Source of the DNA: Cryptomeria japonica
Taxonomy: Eukaryota; Streptophyta; Pinopsida; Cupressales; Cupressaceae
Length of the DNA stretch: 64,000 nt
NCBI RefSeq assembly: GCF_030272615.1
Contig: NC_081414.1
Span: 819,550,396-819,614,395 of the forward strand
Reading direction: 5' to 3'
The translations under genes were made by a program, and so were the position numbers. The notes beneath the pieces were generated by a model that ran no database searches, had not been told where the DNA came from, and saw nothing but the letters and a program-made list of their open reading frames with translations. Positions 12,111 to 25,303 of the stretch are shown in pieces; positions within the stretch are counted from its first letter, which is position 1, and every line of letters begins with the position of its first letter.

Positions 12111-13038
12111 TAGCTTCTATCCAAGTCCAAAATAGTAATAAACAGTAAGAGCTGAATTCATATCCAGTTCTAATTTCCAATGGCATGTCATTGACAACAG
12201 CTCATAAAAGGTAAGAACTAGTTTGGCAGTTCATGAAAGGTCTACAATCTGGCACCAGCATATTGATAGCCTTCAAGAGAAGGTGGCTCATTTAAAGTTC
12301 CAACCATTATGCCACATTGTTAACCATAAAGTGGTTTTGAACATATGTGATATTTCTGTTAAAAGGCAAATCAAGAAACCTAATTGAATATATTGACGTG
12401 ATTGCTCTATAGTCTATAATATGAAATAAGTACGTGCATGTTTATTTGGCTGAGGATGCCAAATTAACACATAATATGCATTAACAAATGGTTTTCCAAC
12501 CAGGAGATAGACAGAAATTTTCAATTAATAACAAATCTATATAATAACAAAAACATGCATTACTTGTAGACTACATAGAAATGAATGAAGTTCAGGTTGG
12601 TTTTCACATCCCAAGGCAAATAAGTTTTTGTCAAAACACTTGTGGATGCATTTTACTTGAAAATTCAGCTTCCAGAATTTAGTAACAAAGAATTGAAAAA
12701 ACATTATTAGCCTTATCATTTTTAGGCTGCATGACAGGAGGGTTTTCTGTGAAACGAAATCCTTTCTAAAAGCAAACATAATCAGTTCTTTTCAAGGAGG
12801 GCATATTACCAATGATTAATTCCAAGGTTTATCAAATACAATTAAACTTTAATTACATACAGATCATTTCTTCAAATTCTAAAATGAGAAGTAAATTGCA
12901 TAAAGCTTATAAAAACACTTCACCAAATGGCAAGTCTAAATGATCAGAACTGCATGTCGACCCATAATTAGATTTCATACAGTTATCATGGTGCTGATTG
13001 AGCACATATTACCAATAATTTTTCTTTACCAAGCAGGA
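12111..13038. other. AT-rich intron sequence, no feature seen
   Basis: Nothing recognisable on either strand. The short minus-strand frame at 12537-12779 shows no family resemblance. Confidence 0.35.
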
Positions 13039-13250
13039 GCTATGAAAGGGACCACAAAAATAAAACAATAAAAGATACCAAAATGGGGGGAGAGGGGTCC
13101 CAAAATGGATAACCCCTAGACATGCCAGATTTAGAGAGAAGCACCTGTGAAAGGAACTACAAATATAGGACAATAAAAGATACCAAAATGTGGGGAACGA
13201 GAAAACACAAAACAGCTGATCCCTAGACAGAGCAGATTATGAGAAGCACC
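13039..13250 (+). repeat. 107-bp tandem duplication
   Basis: Two diverged copies start at 13039 (TATGAAAGGGACCACAAA) and 13146 (TGTGAAAGGAACTACAAA). Both contain AATAAAAGATACCAAAATG and both end in GAGAAGCACC. Function unknown. Confidence 0.65.
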
Positions 13251-13484
13251 TTAATTTTGGCCTGATGCTTACATATTTTTGTTGCTAAGTTCCAATTTAT
13301 TCGGAAAATGGTCAAAGCAAAATTTACCATAATACTCCATAAACATTCATATAAAATAATTGACCGCACCCATGTTGTTTCTCAGTCAAATCAAGAAACT
13401 AACAAAAAAAATGACGAATATTAAACACACTTGCAAAGTTTTGGGAAGTATGGGAACAGGATTATAAAAATTATAGGTTTAGGA

Positions 13485-14540
13485 TGTAGACACCTAAACT
13501 TCATCCTTACACTTTAATCAATTCTAATTCGTTATTCTTACACCACCTCCTGCACTGATTGATTAAATAAGACATTAAATTAATCAGGTTTCCCTCATCA
13601 GCTCCATTTATTAAATTAAACGACACTAACATTGATTAATTAATCAGTTTATTTAATCAGCTATACTAATGTCCATGATCCCCCCTTCATTCAGAAAAAT
13701 AAAATAAAACACATTTGTCAAAAATCCACATCATCCATTTATCTAATTTCAACTCCTAAGAATCCTAAATGAAATCAACATTTAATCTTAGCCATCCAAA
13801 TCATCAAATTAATCCTAGCCATCAAATTCCAAACAAATCACCAAATCCAAAATAAAATCAGCATTCAATCCTAGCCATCAAATAAATCAAACAAATCCTA
13901 GCCATTCATCTCCAATTATCTTCAATCCAAACTCAAATTAACTTTCAATCTCAACCATCCACAAAATCTAATCAATCCCAACCCTCTGTACACCCACTAC
14001 CTACATTAAATCCTCACCTACCTCTCAAATTCAAATTAGAATTCATCTCATGCAATCCTAGCCATCCGTCGGAAAACAATTTCAACCCATCATTTATCCT
14101 CATCAAATCTATAAAACCACCCTTCCACAAGCAATTTTAAAGAGATGAGAAGAATCCAATTAGGTACATGGTGCCACGTTGAAGACTCCCAAGAGCAACT
14201 CAAAACCAAGCACACACACACAGACTAGGTTTGTATTGGTTGTATGTTTTTCAATTCAAATTTGCATACTTAGTTTGCTCAATTGGAGGTAGCAATAAGA
14301 TTCAATTTTAGTTTTCTTTCATTGTTTTTCCCACTCCACATTCTAGCACACCCAATGGGACCACATCCCAAGCTAGATTGCACATTTTCAAAGTCAATTT
14401 GAGTGATTTTTCATAGGTTTTCCACATCCATTTGATGTTTTCTTCTCCTTTACACAAGTAGTCTATCAAACAACTAATCCTTTCTAGGTCATGGCATATT
14501 TGCATTGAATATCGGTGCACCTACACTCTAGCAAACAATT
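13485..14540 (+). mobile_element. Solo-LTR-like sequence (copy of the repeat at 34905-35770)
   Basis: It starts TGTAGACACCTAAAC, a beginning typical of plant gypsy LTRs, and continues with a CATC/AATCC-rich stretch. From about 13880 to 14540 it parallels 34905-35770: CATCAAATCTATAAA, CCACCCTTCCACAAGC, GAAGAATCCAA, TTTTTCAATTCAAATTT and TAGTTTGCTCAATT all recur. The copy here has CCACCCTTCCAC uninterrupted (14118-14129), whereas the other copy has a TRIM at this point. No internal region or second LTR is seen, so a solo LTR is likely; the 3' end is uncertain. Confidence 0.5.
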
Positions 14541-15600
14541 GAAAATTAAAACCTCCCCTAGGGACGCAAGTGTTTTCTAGACTAACTTGGTTGTGGCATA
14601 GGTGTATTGGTTTTGGCATAAGAACCTTTAAGATTTTGTAAACCAGTTTAGCTTTTTGCACCAATTTGTGGCATGTACGAATCTGTCAGTTTTTTTGCAT
14701 TCTTTAATGTATATATCTCTAGAAATGCTTACTATTAATTGTTCATCTCAAGCACTCTATGTATCAACATATATGCAGTCTATGTGGGATATATGCTCTA
14801 TGCGACAAAGCATACCCTTCGGATTGGTTTTACTCTTCTTTTTTTAAGATCTTTCTTGCTAACGCTAACCCTTGTTGGTGTGTATCTTGATCATTTGTTC
14901 CATTTATTGACCATTTGTAGCAAGTTTGCCCATTTGAAGATAAATCCATGGTGATTGTACATTCATTTGTAAAAGATCAAAAGTCTAAAACCTCTTTCAC
15001 ACATCTTTAATTTCCTAAGGAATAATACTTTCTTGTGTGCTATGCTTGCTTTTATATTTGGCTTGTCTATTTGTGGAATAGGTTTGTGTATACTCTCCTC
15101 TCACATTGCAAGGCAATCTTGAGGATCAAAAGCAACCTTTTTGCTTGTCTCCTAAAAGAATCTTGGGTATGCTGCCTCCATGCACCTTTGGCCGACCTTG
15201 GAGATCAAAAGCAAGTCACCTTCTATATTTTTCCCTTTTAGCAGGCTTGGCTTGGATTTCATCACCAAGTGGCAACCCAAGCCCTTGCATTTGATTGAGG
15301 TGTATAAATTGTGAATACAACAATAGGCTCCTCCATTCAAAGTGCATTTGTCATTATTTACGATTGGGTTAAAGTAAATTTGTGGGCCTACAAAATCAAA
15401 CACTCACCCAAAATAAAATGGGAATTTTGTTTTGTTTGTCATGTCTTCCCCTTGTGTAAAAAAATTTTAAACCATCCAAATATTATTAAAAAAAAACTAA
15501 AAAGTTCAACCCTTTCACCCAAAAATCAGGTCACATTTTCAATATCACATGTTGTAACTAGGAACAAATATAGAACCAACACTAACATGAACTTGTGGAA
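14541..15600. other. No recognisable gene
   Basis: AT-rich sequence between the LTR-like copy and the gypsy remnant. It may be gypsy leader, but no primer-binding site or domain can be read. Confidence 0.35.
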
Positions 15601-16239
15601 GAGAACCTTCTCTCAAATGATAGAGTCCACATAGGATACAACCTCAAGAAGGACCAAGCTGCATGCGGTCCTTATATTAAAACCTTCACAAAACAAATAT
15701 GCTTACGAACAAGACGACCTTTATTTGCTTTGGACCAAGATGAGCCAAAATAGAGACAATCTACTTAGGCATCTTGTAGAAACGGAGCTAAGTTCCCCAA
15801 AAACTTCACCTTCACCAATGTCATGCACTGAGACCTTCATTAAACCCACTCCCAACAATCATGGCCATAATGGATGACCATACCAACAATCATGCTAAAC
15901 TTTGCAACGACCCCTTGAATAACACAAACCTTAATAATAGAGAAGCTAATGACGCCACACAGTAATACTTGTGGTAGAGGCCCTTCCCATCAAAATTTTC
16001 AAATTCCACCCCATTACAACATCCCACCATTACAATGGCATTCCATTCAATCAAGAATGGAGGGCAATGAAAAAGATCATCAAATGCTTGCAAGTTAGAT
16101 CCTCCAACCAACATAAAAGGTAGAAGTTTGAGGATTTGTGTCCCTATCCTCTTGACTAATCACTTCTCAAACACACTTCCCTTTTCTCTTTGTAATCCCA
16201 AGTTCAATAAATATAACAATGATTTCTTAATCTATCTTT

Positions 16240-17060
16240 TCCCAAGAAGACTAGATGGGCATGACCTTGAATAGTTCCTCCATTTGCCTAGAGGTCCCAT
16301 TGTGTCATTCCCAAATTTGGTAGAAAAATTTGTGAAACATTTCTCTTCCAACATAGAACACATACTCACCGTGATGGATCTATATAATACAAAACAAATA
16401 AACAAGAGCTTCTCTTCCTTTCTATAACAGTAGAGGAGCCTCTCAAGTAGGTTCCCAAGGCCATACCTTGAAAAACAACTGATCCATATCTTCATCACCA
16501 ACCTCAATCCCAAATTAGACTTTCATTTACAAGTCCATTGCATGGCCTCTGGCCTCCTTTGACAATATCATCGAAAAGGAGGTACAAATCAAAAAAGCTC
16601 TAATCAACAAAGGACTTGTAACGGTATGCACAAGAGACCAAACTCCAATAAGAAACCCAAAATCTTCATCTAAAACAAGAACGTGGTTGGTAAAAGAGTA
16701 ACAAATTCCAAGAACATTTGGGTAATATAGAACCACCCTAGTGTTACCATACTTAGGGACCAACCAAAACAAGAAATCAAAAAAAGCCAATATACACCCT
16801 AGTATAGCCCATGGAGGCAATGTTTTGCATATTGCTTAAAGTAAATATGACCACATTCTCGCCAACCAAGCCATTTAAAGAAAGTAAACCTAAGCTTGCT
16901 TGGTACAAGGATAATGAATATTGTAAATATCACAAATTCAAGGGCCATACCACCAACAAGCATATGAAGCTTAAAAACTACATCCAAGACTTGATCGATA
17001 AGAGAGGCATTGAAGTGGACAAACAAGCTTCATCCTCATTGCTTCATCCTCATTGAATGA
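16240..17060 (+). pseudogene. Gypsy gag remnant
   Basis: Read across frames, 16280-16540 gives NLVEKFVKHFSS, HILTVMDLYNTKQ and LEKQLIHIFITNLNP, the pattern of the retrotransposon gag (capsid-like) domain. At 16811-17056 an open frame gives EYCKYHKFKGHTTNKHMKLK and NYIQDLIDKRG, the C-terminal C-x2-H...G-H zinc-like motif and its following helix in gypsy gag proteins. The same motif occurs in the intact ORF at 57411 (YCEYHRHNKHKTSDC). Several frameshifts; not functional. Confidence 0.7.
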
Positions 17061-18980
17061 CCAAATGACAATTTATCAAGATCCTTTCCTAAAGCACGAC
17101 CAATTGTGATCCCCTTCCAAACCAAATCAAAACTAAGACACCTAAACTTGCCATATACATTAAGACCTCTAATAACTATAATTCTTGTTGGCAATATCAA
17201 ACAAGTTGATTATCAAAACAATACTATTAAAATCAGAACCCATCATTGTGTCGCAACCACATTACATGGTAGGGTCACCATTGAAAGGACACCTCTTCCA
17301 ATACAATCTCCTTGAACAACTTGAGAAAGACGGGACACACATCGATCCTAAATCTCCTCCGAATATCTAATGTGCATAAGGAGGTACTCAACAAGGTCTC
17401 ACAAAAGTCAAAGATCCCTCGTAACATTGTTCCTTAACACTGTCATACCCTAATTGGCCACCTATAATCCCCTCATCATCTCACTTTCAATGAGCAAGAT
17501 ATGCTATTCTCATATCCATTCCATAATTGCCCCTTACATATAGAGGCCATCATTGCATAACATAAATTTAGAAGAGTTCTTATTGATAATGGTTCTAGAT
17601 TGAATCTTTGCACCCTAACAGATGAACCTCCTTGGCTACATAAAAGAGACCTTCAATCTGCAAATAATCACAATTAAGGACTGATGATGCAAAAATGGGA
17701 TAAAAAGGAGCCATAAACTTGCTAATAGAAGCCAAGTCATTTGTACAATTAACCTTGTACCATGTTGTCCACCTTGTTATCCCCTAAACGTCCTCCTGGG
17801 ACACTTGGATCCACACCATGCTGACCCTCCCTTCCACATTACTACAATATTATAATTCTTTAATGAAGGCATTAAAGTCACCATCCTTGTTGATCCATGC
17901 ACCTTCCAGTATTTCCAAATGTTGGAAGCCCATTATCAAAAGGCTCATCTTTGTCAAAGTATCAAAATCCCCACCCCTATCAAAGACCAACATACCACAT
18001 CTCAACTTGATCCAAATGACCTTCCACCCTCATCCAACAACCCACATCCCAAAACTAAAATCAAGATTGCCAACACAAGTTGTCAGGAATAAGAAATTGA
18101 ATAGGACTTTCATTGGTGCACTCTTCGTATCATCTTATGGCCAACTTGACTGAAAATAAATCCCAAAGTACACCAAGTTACGATATGGTTCTTTGTGCAG
18201 CATCATCTTCTAGAAAATGAACACATCATGAGGTTCAACAATTCCTAGCTTCAACCTAAGGAAGAGCTTGCATCATGTTTTCAAACTAATGAATATCCTA
18301 TTGCCCTCAAAATGTGCAAGCATGTGAAATATTGAGGTAAGGGCCTTGGACTACATAAATAGTGGATCTTTGAACCTATCCAAGTCAACACCAATATAGC
18401 AATTAGGATACATATCATGGGCTGAGCAACTTGTCATTCTTAGTGAATCCTCTAGGACCAAAGGGGATGTTCCCTTTGATGTTGGAAATCAATGTCAAAA
18501 ATCCTCAAACAATAACCATATTAAATCCTAGCTGCCACTAACCTCTTTCCAAACTCTATGATCCTTGCAATCAATCTATCAAAGAAAACTCATCCACACT
18601 CCCCAAGGAAGATCTGGAAGACATGCAATAGATGAGGAACTCAATCTCCCGCTAGCACCTACATAGCTTCTAGATGGATCATCATTATTAGTTGAGGATG
18701 CCAATAATGTCAACTCAAGGATAGTGGATAATCCAAAGCTCACACAAATCACCACTACCATGAATCCTGAAGAAAAGGAAATACATGCCACCTCATTTGA
18801 GGAATATTTTGATTGTGTTTCCCTAGTCCTATGCCAATCTGCTAGGACTAGATCCTTCTCTAGTTGTACATCACATTGGCGTACAATTGGACCACAAGCG
18901 TATAACCCAAGCACAAGATGCACCCTAAATTTCCCTTCTAGACAAAGAAGAAATGTAAAAATTGAGGTAGGCTTCATCAA
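17061..18980 (+). pseudogene. Gypsy protease remnant and decayed linker
   Basis: At 17564-17620 the plus strand reads KFRRVLIDNGSRLNLCTL, the retropepsin active-site region (D-N-G-S in place of the common D-S/T-G-A). Downstream to 18980 the sequence is heavily decayed linker between protease and RT, with isolated open stretches (17818-18153, 18724-18993) but no further domain I can name. Confidence 0.55.
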
Positions 18981-19530
18981 CCCCGTTAATTAGTTTGAAT
19001 GGATCTCCAACATTGTACTAGTCAACAAAAAGACCAAAGCGATCCAATTTTATTTAACTTTTTGTGACGTCAATAAGGCACGCCACAAGGATGACTTTCC
19101 CTTGCCCAATATGGACATCATAGTCAACTCTATAGCAAGAGATGAAATACTCTCCCTCATGGATGGATTCTTCCATTACAATCAAATCCAAATAGCACCT
19201 AAAGATCAACACAAGACAACCTTTGTAACACCATGGAGAACATTTTGTTATCAAGTTATGTCCTTTGGGTTGAAGAACAGAGTAGCCAACTATCAAGTGA
19301 CTATGATTGTCATCTTCTATGACATGCTCTATCATGACGTCAAAGATTAAATGGATGACATATTGGTCAAAGCTAGAATGAGCTAAACATCCTACAATTT
19401 TATGACAATCCTTCAAGAACTCAAAGAATACAAGGTTCATCTGAATTTAAAGAAATGTGTATCTAACTAGCTTATAACAAACTACTAGGATGCATTGTCT
19501 CTTGACCATGTATTGAGGTTGATACTACAA
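18981..19530 (+). pseudogene. Gypsy reverse transcriptase remnant
   Basis: The translation gives FPLPNMDIIVNSIARDEIL, MDGFFHYNQIQIAPKDQHKT and FVTPWRTFCYQVMSFGLKN, which are RT fingers and palm motifs. The catalytic box follows at 19348-19360 and reads stop-M-D-D-I-L: the Tyr codon of YMDD is now TAA. HLNLKKCV (19440-19460) is the next RT block, then homology fades. Confidence 0.75.
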
Positions 19531-21690
19531 AAGGGGAATACCTCTATCTCACAACCTCCAACAACTCAAATGCCTACAAGGGACACTAAAAGCTATCAAG
19601 AGGTTCATCGCTCAACTCACTAACAAGTGTCAACAATAACATCAAAACTTACATAACCTTGCAATTTCGTGTTGTATTTTGCACTCACTTTGGCATTTAC
19701 ATTGTTGGTGCCAAACGTATAGCACTCATGTTGTTTCTCCTTTTTTTTGTGTTCCAAGTGTCTTGTTCATGCTTTTCCTAGCGCTTTGGACTTTTGTTTA
19801 GCCTAAATTGTTCAAATGCTACCATGTCATGCAAAGTGTTCAAAACTTTTTAGTTGTCGACAGTTGGTATCTCCGCCAACACTATCTTAATATGATGATT
19901 CAAGTTTAATGACCATTTATGGGTGTTTCAAATCTCATCATTCCTTTGGTTTTTGGCAAGTAACCTTATTGAAGAGACTCAAACCATCCCTTTGCTTTCC
20001 TCTTTGACTAAATTCAAACCTCTATTCTTCCACTCTATTACTATCTTGGCAATCATCTATCTCTGAAGCTCTCAGTTATAGAAATCTATGGAAGTTCTTG
20101 AAGCTTTCTTGTTATCAACTTATTCCCTTGTTGATATGTAGACTACTATTGTACTCTTCAATTTCATAGAGGTGTGGTAGCAACATTGCAACAAGCAGAA
20201 GTCTCCTTTGGCTCTAACCGAACTTTTGTGAGGTGCCATTGTTCTTGTGTCTAGTTCCAACTTCTTATTTTTCTCATTGTAGTTGTTATTGCATACCTTT
20301 GCGATTGTCTCATTGGCATTGAGGGATCATATACTTGCTCATTTGCATTTGTATTTCCATTACATTTAAATGGCTATGTGTTGATGTGTTTTTCATGCAC
20401 ATGCGAACACAGAATAAAATACCAAGGTATCTTATCCTCTCTTGAACAAAGTTTCCCCAAATGCTGAAGATTTCGCCTAAGGATCAATCGAGGCAACTCC
20501 AAGGTTCTTATATGTAGGGCCTCTAAGTGTGGATAAGCTCTTGCGGTATGATGTGATTTTGCTGGAATCACAAGAGGACTTACATTTGATGACCTGAGCG
20601 TCTGATTTACTTTGGATATCACTGGAATGTGGGTCTTTACTGATCCTTGATTTTTTAAAAAGGGAAAAAAGGACAAGGGCTGGAGAGGAATCTCTAATTC
20701 TAACACTAAGAATGTAGGAGCAATGGATGACCTTTGATGAAACTCTAACTAAGTCTTGCTTTGACATGCTATGATCATCTCCACAAGGTTAGTGCGATCT
20801 TCTAAGGATAGCTTTATGATGTTCAGATCACCGCTACAAGCATAGACATCGTCAAGTTGATGCATATCAATGAAGAAGCGATAATTGAAGTTAAGCTTAA
20901 GTTGAATAATTCCAATTAACTACGCAAGGCAAGTTTGCAATCAACAAACCACTAGTAGTATGGATATACAAATTTCACCATTGATCATGCAAATTCCTTC
21001 CATTCATCCAATAACATGAAATTAAATTTGAGAAGTATAGAGACCATGCAAATTGTCAAATCAACACAAAGAATTCACCATTCCTTCAATGAAGTTTACA
21101 TGTCTTTTGCAACAATGTCTTGACAACAATCTTTGCCTTCTCTTTCTACTCTACCCTAAAATGCTATCTACTATTGAGCTACTAATTATTGACCATCTCT
21201 CTTTTGCTAACTCCTAACTATTCTCTTTACAAATGAAGAGCCAAGGCTTTATATAGAGAGCCCTTTACAAATTGATGGCTCTGATTGACTTAGAATCAAT
21301 GGCTAGGATTACAAGATAGAAATTCTAATTAGGGTTTGTTATAACAAACTTCCTTAGCCAATGAGAAAATTACATTCAATGAGTGTGGACCAATAGGAAG
21401 CAGGGGTAGGTACACCGAAGTTTGTGTCGTCCCTATAGGTACATTGAATTTGGACATGTTGAGGTGGACCAATCCGACTGGAGAAAAAGGGACTGGGATG
21501 CCATCTTGTCTGACGTTTGTATCTTGGTTGATCCTCCTCTGTCCTTGATGCGAAGAATGATGTACCTCCTTGACTTCCATGTGCTTGATGAGGCTTCCTC
21601 ACTATCAAGTGTTCTTTCTCTGGTAACATGTCTCGCCTTGAAGTGTTGGTAATGTCATTCTTCTCTGTCATCATGTGGGTATTTTAGAAT
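19531..21690. other. Insert of unknown origin inside the gypsy element
   Basis: Starts soon after the RT fragment loses homology and leads into the satellite array. Possibly an LTR of a nested element, because the array and its flanks separate two halves of one pol gene. No primer site, polypurine tract or coding domain is clear. Confidence 0.35.
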
Positions 21691-23880
21691 GAAATTCGCT
21701 CATGATCCTCTCCAGGGACAGGCCCCATAATAAAATTCGCTCGGGACCCTTTGGAAGGGTCAGGAGCGAAATTTGACAAAGTTGCTCAATTAGACCTCAT
21801 TTCATCATTTCATAATCTTAAGCCTAGCCTTCAAACCTCTTCTCATCATGATCTCAAAATTAGCCCTTTACCTAGCTCAAACAAGGTGAAATATAGGAGT
21901 TTCAAAGGATTTCGCTCTAGACCCTTTGGAAGGGTCAGGAGCAAAATTCATGATTAAGACACAATTCCATCCCTTCCTTGCTCCAAATTGCTTCTCAAGG
22001 TAAGTATACATTAATCTTTGTTCCACCAATGCTTAGGAATTCACATTTTGGCGTTCATCATGAGCAAATTAGGTGATTTTGAGAATTTCACTCTGAACCC
22101 TCTGGAAGGGTCGGGAGCGAGATCCAAGATTTGCTTGTTTTCCTTCACCTGGATTCATTCTTCATACCTTGCTTTCCTTTGACTCTCAACTTTGGATCCC
22201 CCTCTCATGAAGACAACACTTGTTTGACCTCAAAATGGCTTGAAAGGAGAAATTTGCTCAAAATCATGGCCAGGACAGGACCCATTTAGGATTTAGCTCA
22301 AAACCTTCATTTTTGGTGGTCACAAGCCATTCAAAGGCATGCTTAATGACATCTTCAATCTTAATTCACCCTGATCCACACTTGGCTTGACACAAAATTG
22401 AGAGAAAAAGGAGATTTTGGGAATTTCTCTCTGGAGTCTGGACCCTTTGGAAGGGTTGGGAGCGAAATTCACATTCTAGGCTTGACTCTTCATCTCTTGA
22501 ACTCCAATCTCCATTGCAAAGTCAATATAAACCAACCCACCTTCAACCACACCATAGAAACTAAGGATTTCACCTTATCAAAGGGAAAAATAGGTGTTTT
22601 CAAGAATTTCGCTATGGACCCTTTGGAAGGGTCAGAAGCAAAATTCATGATTTAGGACAAAATCCTTCACTCCTTCACTTCTAATCACTTCCTAAGGCAA
22701 AAACATGTCAATCCACTTCCAAATATGCCCAAGGAACTAAAAGGTTGGCCTAAACTAGGAAGAAAATGAGGTTTATGGAGAATTTCGCTTTGGACCCTTC
22801 CAAAGGGTCCAAAGCGAAATTCCCAATCTTGGACAAAATCCTCACTTTTCAATGCTTTCATTCACTTCCTAAGGCAAAAACATGTCAATTTACCCCCACT
22901 ATGTCCAAGGAACAAGGCTTTTAGTCTAAACAAGGAAGAAAATAGTGTTTTCTAGGAATTTCGCTCTAGACCCTTTAGAAGGGTCAGGAGCGAAATTCAA
23001 GATTTAGGTTGATTTCACCATTCCATTGCCTCAAACTACCTTTCAAAGGCAAGTACACATCAAAATCTTCCCAACCATGCCTTAGAAGTCAAAGTCTTGA
23101 TCATAACAAGGAGCAAATAGGGTTTATGGAAAATTTCGCACTGGACCCTTTGGAAGGGTCAGGAGCGAAATTCATCCTTGAGCTCATTTCACACCTCCTT
23201 CCTCCTTTCCTTGCCTTGGATATAACTTCTCAAGACTTCTCCTATCATCATCAAGTCAACTTGCTCTCAAAGTGGCGTTTATTTCAAGGTCTTAGTGAGG
23301 AAATAAGGTCATTCAAGAATTTTGCTCTGGACCCTTTGGAAGGGTCAAAAACAAAATTCACATTTAGGCTCAAATCTTGACTTCATTTCCCGCATTTCCT
23401 TATCCAAACAAGTGCATTGCTCTCAAAAATGCATGGGACAAGGATTAGTTCATAGGTTTGGGCAAGGTAAAATGCCTTATGAAGGAATTCGCTTTGGACC
23501 CTTTGGAAGGGTCAGGAGCGAAATTGCTCTTCTAGGCTCAAATTGACTTCTCTTCCACTTGGCTTTGCCTTAGACTCAACCCTTGATCCCTTTCCTTGCC
23601 ATGTATGTCCATTGTTTGATGTCCTTAGTGAAGAAATAGGTATTTAGGGGAAATTCACTCTGGACCCTTTGGAAGGGTCAGGAGCGAAATTTGCAATTAT
23701 GCTCAAATTCCTTAATTTTCATCACTTCACTTTGTTTCACACCTCAATACTCTCTCAACTACGCCATAAGGACAAGGTTTATGAGGCAAATTAAGACTAG
23801 GATAAGATATATTAGGAAATTCGCTCTGGACCCTTTGGAAGGGTCAGGAGCGAAATTTGTCTTTAGTCTCTCCGTCAAGA
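21691..23880 (+). repeat. Satellite-like array, about 175-bp period, with palindromic core
   Basis: A core of the form GAATTTCGCTCTGGACCCTT, TGG, AAGGGTC(AGG)AGCGAAATTC recurs with its GACCC word at 21745, 21920, 22096, (degenerate near 22270), 22441, 22617, 22793, 22969, 23144, 23330, 23497, 23663 and 23829. Spacings are 175, 176, then twice about 172, then 176, 176, 176, 175, 186, 167, 166, 166. Each core folds back on itself. The copy at 22780-22822 is a perfect palindrome with 20-bp arms and a 3-nt loop. Between cores the sequence is only loosely similar, so the core is the conserved part. Confidence 0.85.
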
Positions 23881-24490
23881 TCCATATATGGAATATAACA
23901 TTTTTCTTATACTTTAAGTTGTATTCCATATATATTGTCAGGATGTTTGAGAGTGGTTTCAAACCTCCACGAGTTATAATGCAAAATCTAGATTTTGGAG
24001 GATTCTTCAATTTTCCAAACTTAGTCAAATTTCAAGATCAGGATGACATTCCAGACAACGCCAAATTTCAGGACATTTGAGGATCAGGATGACATTCTAG
24101 ACTTCTTAAGGCGAGTTCGCTCTGTCCTTGATGTAAGGGATGGGACCTAGGAGGACATTATGCATTCAATCAAGGTTTGATTTAGCAACTTGAAGCGCGA
24201 CCAGATGTACACAAAAAAACACCCTAGGAATGATCTAAACAACCCCTAATCACTGAATTGACCTGACCTCTTGAGGAGATCCACCTAACTCAAGCAGAGC
24301 CTGCTATCCTAATGAGCCCCCTGGCGACCCTTCAATGCAAAGACTAATAGCCAAGACCAAGCAAACTAAACTAACCCTAGAAAGCAAAAAGGTAGGGGTC
24401 CCCATTTGCAATGGAGCGATGTGTGAATACGTCACAACACTATGGCATAGTCATTTCCTTTACATTGCATTCTTGCAATTCTATATTATT
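23881..24490. other. Insert end, no gene
   Basis: Right flank of the array, up to the integrase remnant. It includes a short direct repeat (AGGATGACATTC at about 24038 and 24083) and a relatively GC-rich stretch at 24260-24420. No domain seen. Confidence 0.35.
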
Positions 24491-25040
24491 ATCAAAAATT
24501 GGTTGTTGTGAAGGTAGAGATACCAAAACAAGGGTTTGACCTAAAGGTAAACCACCAAACAGCAACCAAAACATATTTGTCTCTAGTATACAAAACCAAA
24601 GCAATTTTACCAATTACGGTTGAATTCCCATCACTAAAAATCTCCTTACAAAGCTTAATCAATGATGATGAGCATCGCATTGCACAACTAAATAAGTTGG
24701 AGCAGCTAATTGAAAACACACTTAATGCACTCAACTACTTGAGCGTATATCAAAATCACCTTCATTGAAGCTACAATGGAGGAATCAAGGCAAGAGATTT
24801 ACAAGTTGTTTATCTTGCCCTCAAGGGAAATCATAGAAACATCAACTTAGATAGAGAAAAGAGGGGCAAGTTCGAACTGAATTGGTTGCATTCTTATGTG
24901 ATGGTGCATAAAGAGGATCCAAGCTTACAAGCTAGCTACACCTATTGGTCTAGAAATAGAAGATCCTCTAAAATTATGTATCTCAAATGTTGGTGTTGGA
25001 AATAAGCCACACTCGAACCGACGATGGACTGGTCCAATAG

Positions 25041-25108
25041 GGGCCAGTAGCTGGTAGAGCACTCCAGCAACATATGGAAGGTCCTAGGTTCAAGTCCTAG
25101 CTGGTCCA
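25041..25108 (+). promoter_or_regulatory. tRNA-like module with Pol III A and B boxes, TRIM copy 1, 5' LTR
   Basis: 5' GGGCCAG pairs with CTGGTCC at the 3' end (one G-U) and is followed by A, like an acceptor stem plus discriminator. The D-arm is shortened (TAGCTGGTAGAGC, lacking four loop bases present in copy 2). The anticodon-like stem CTCCA/TGGAA closes an 8-nt loop. The T-arm is a perfect CTAGG/CCTAG stem with GGTTCAAGTCC as B box (25087-25097). It would act as an internal Pol III promoter rather than as a functional tRNA. Confidence 0.65.
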
Positions 25109-25235
25109 TGTCTCAACATGGTATCAAAGCCAGGTCCAGGCTAGGAGCCCCAAGCACATGAGAGGTGTGGCTTAAGGGGGGGTGTTGGTGTTGGAAATAA
25201 GCCACACCCAGACCGACGATGGACTGGTCCAATAG

Positions 25236-25303
25236 GGGCCAGTAGCTGGTAGAGCACTCCAGCAGCGTATGGAAAGTCCTAGGTTCGAGTCCTCGCTGGT
25301 CCA
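25236..25303 (+). promoter_or_regulatory. tRNA-like module, TRIM copy 1, 3' LTR
   Basis: Same module as in the 5' LTR, 195 bp downstream. The B box here is the exact consensus GGTTCGAGTCC (25282-25292). The T-stem has one change (CCTCG). Pol III transcription from here would run into the flanking DNA; no T-run terminator lies inside the LTR. Confidence 0.65.

Noticed and set aside
15890-17026. Several minus-strand open frames
   Set aside because: Antisense shadows of the decayed plus-strand gypsy gag.
20374-20767. Overlapping minus-strand frames of about 100 codons
   Set aside because: No domain, no codon bias, inside the insert of unknown origin.
21691-23880. Regular short repeats as a possible CRISPR array
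   Set aside because: Spacing of about 175 bp and eukaryotic context; it is a satellite-like array.
25041-25108. A functional tRNA gene
   Set aside because: Anticodon loop has 8 nt, the D-arm is shortened in this copy, and the module sits in LTRs of an element.
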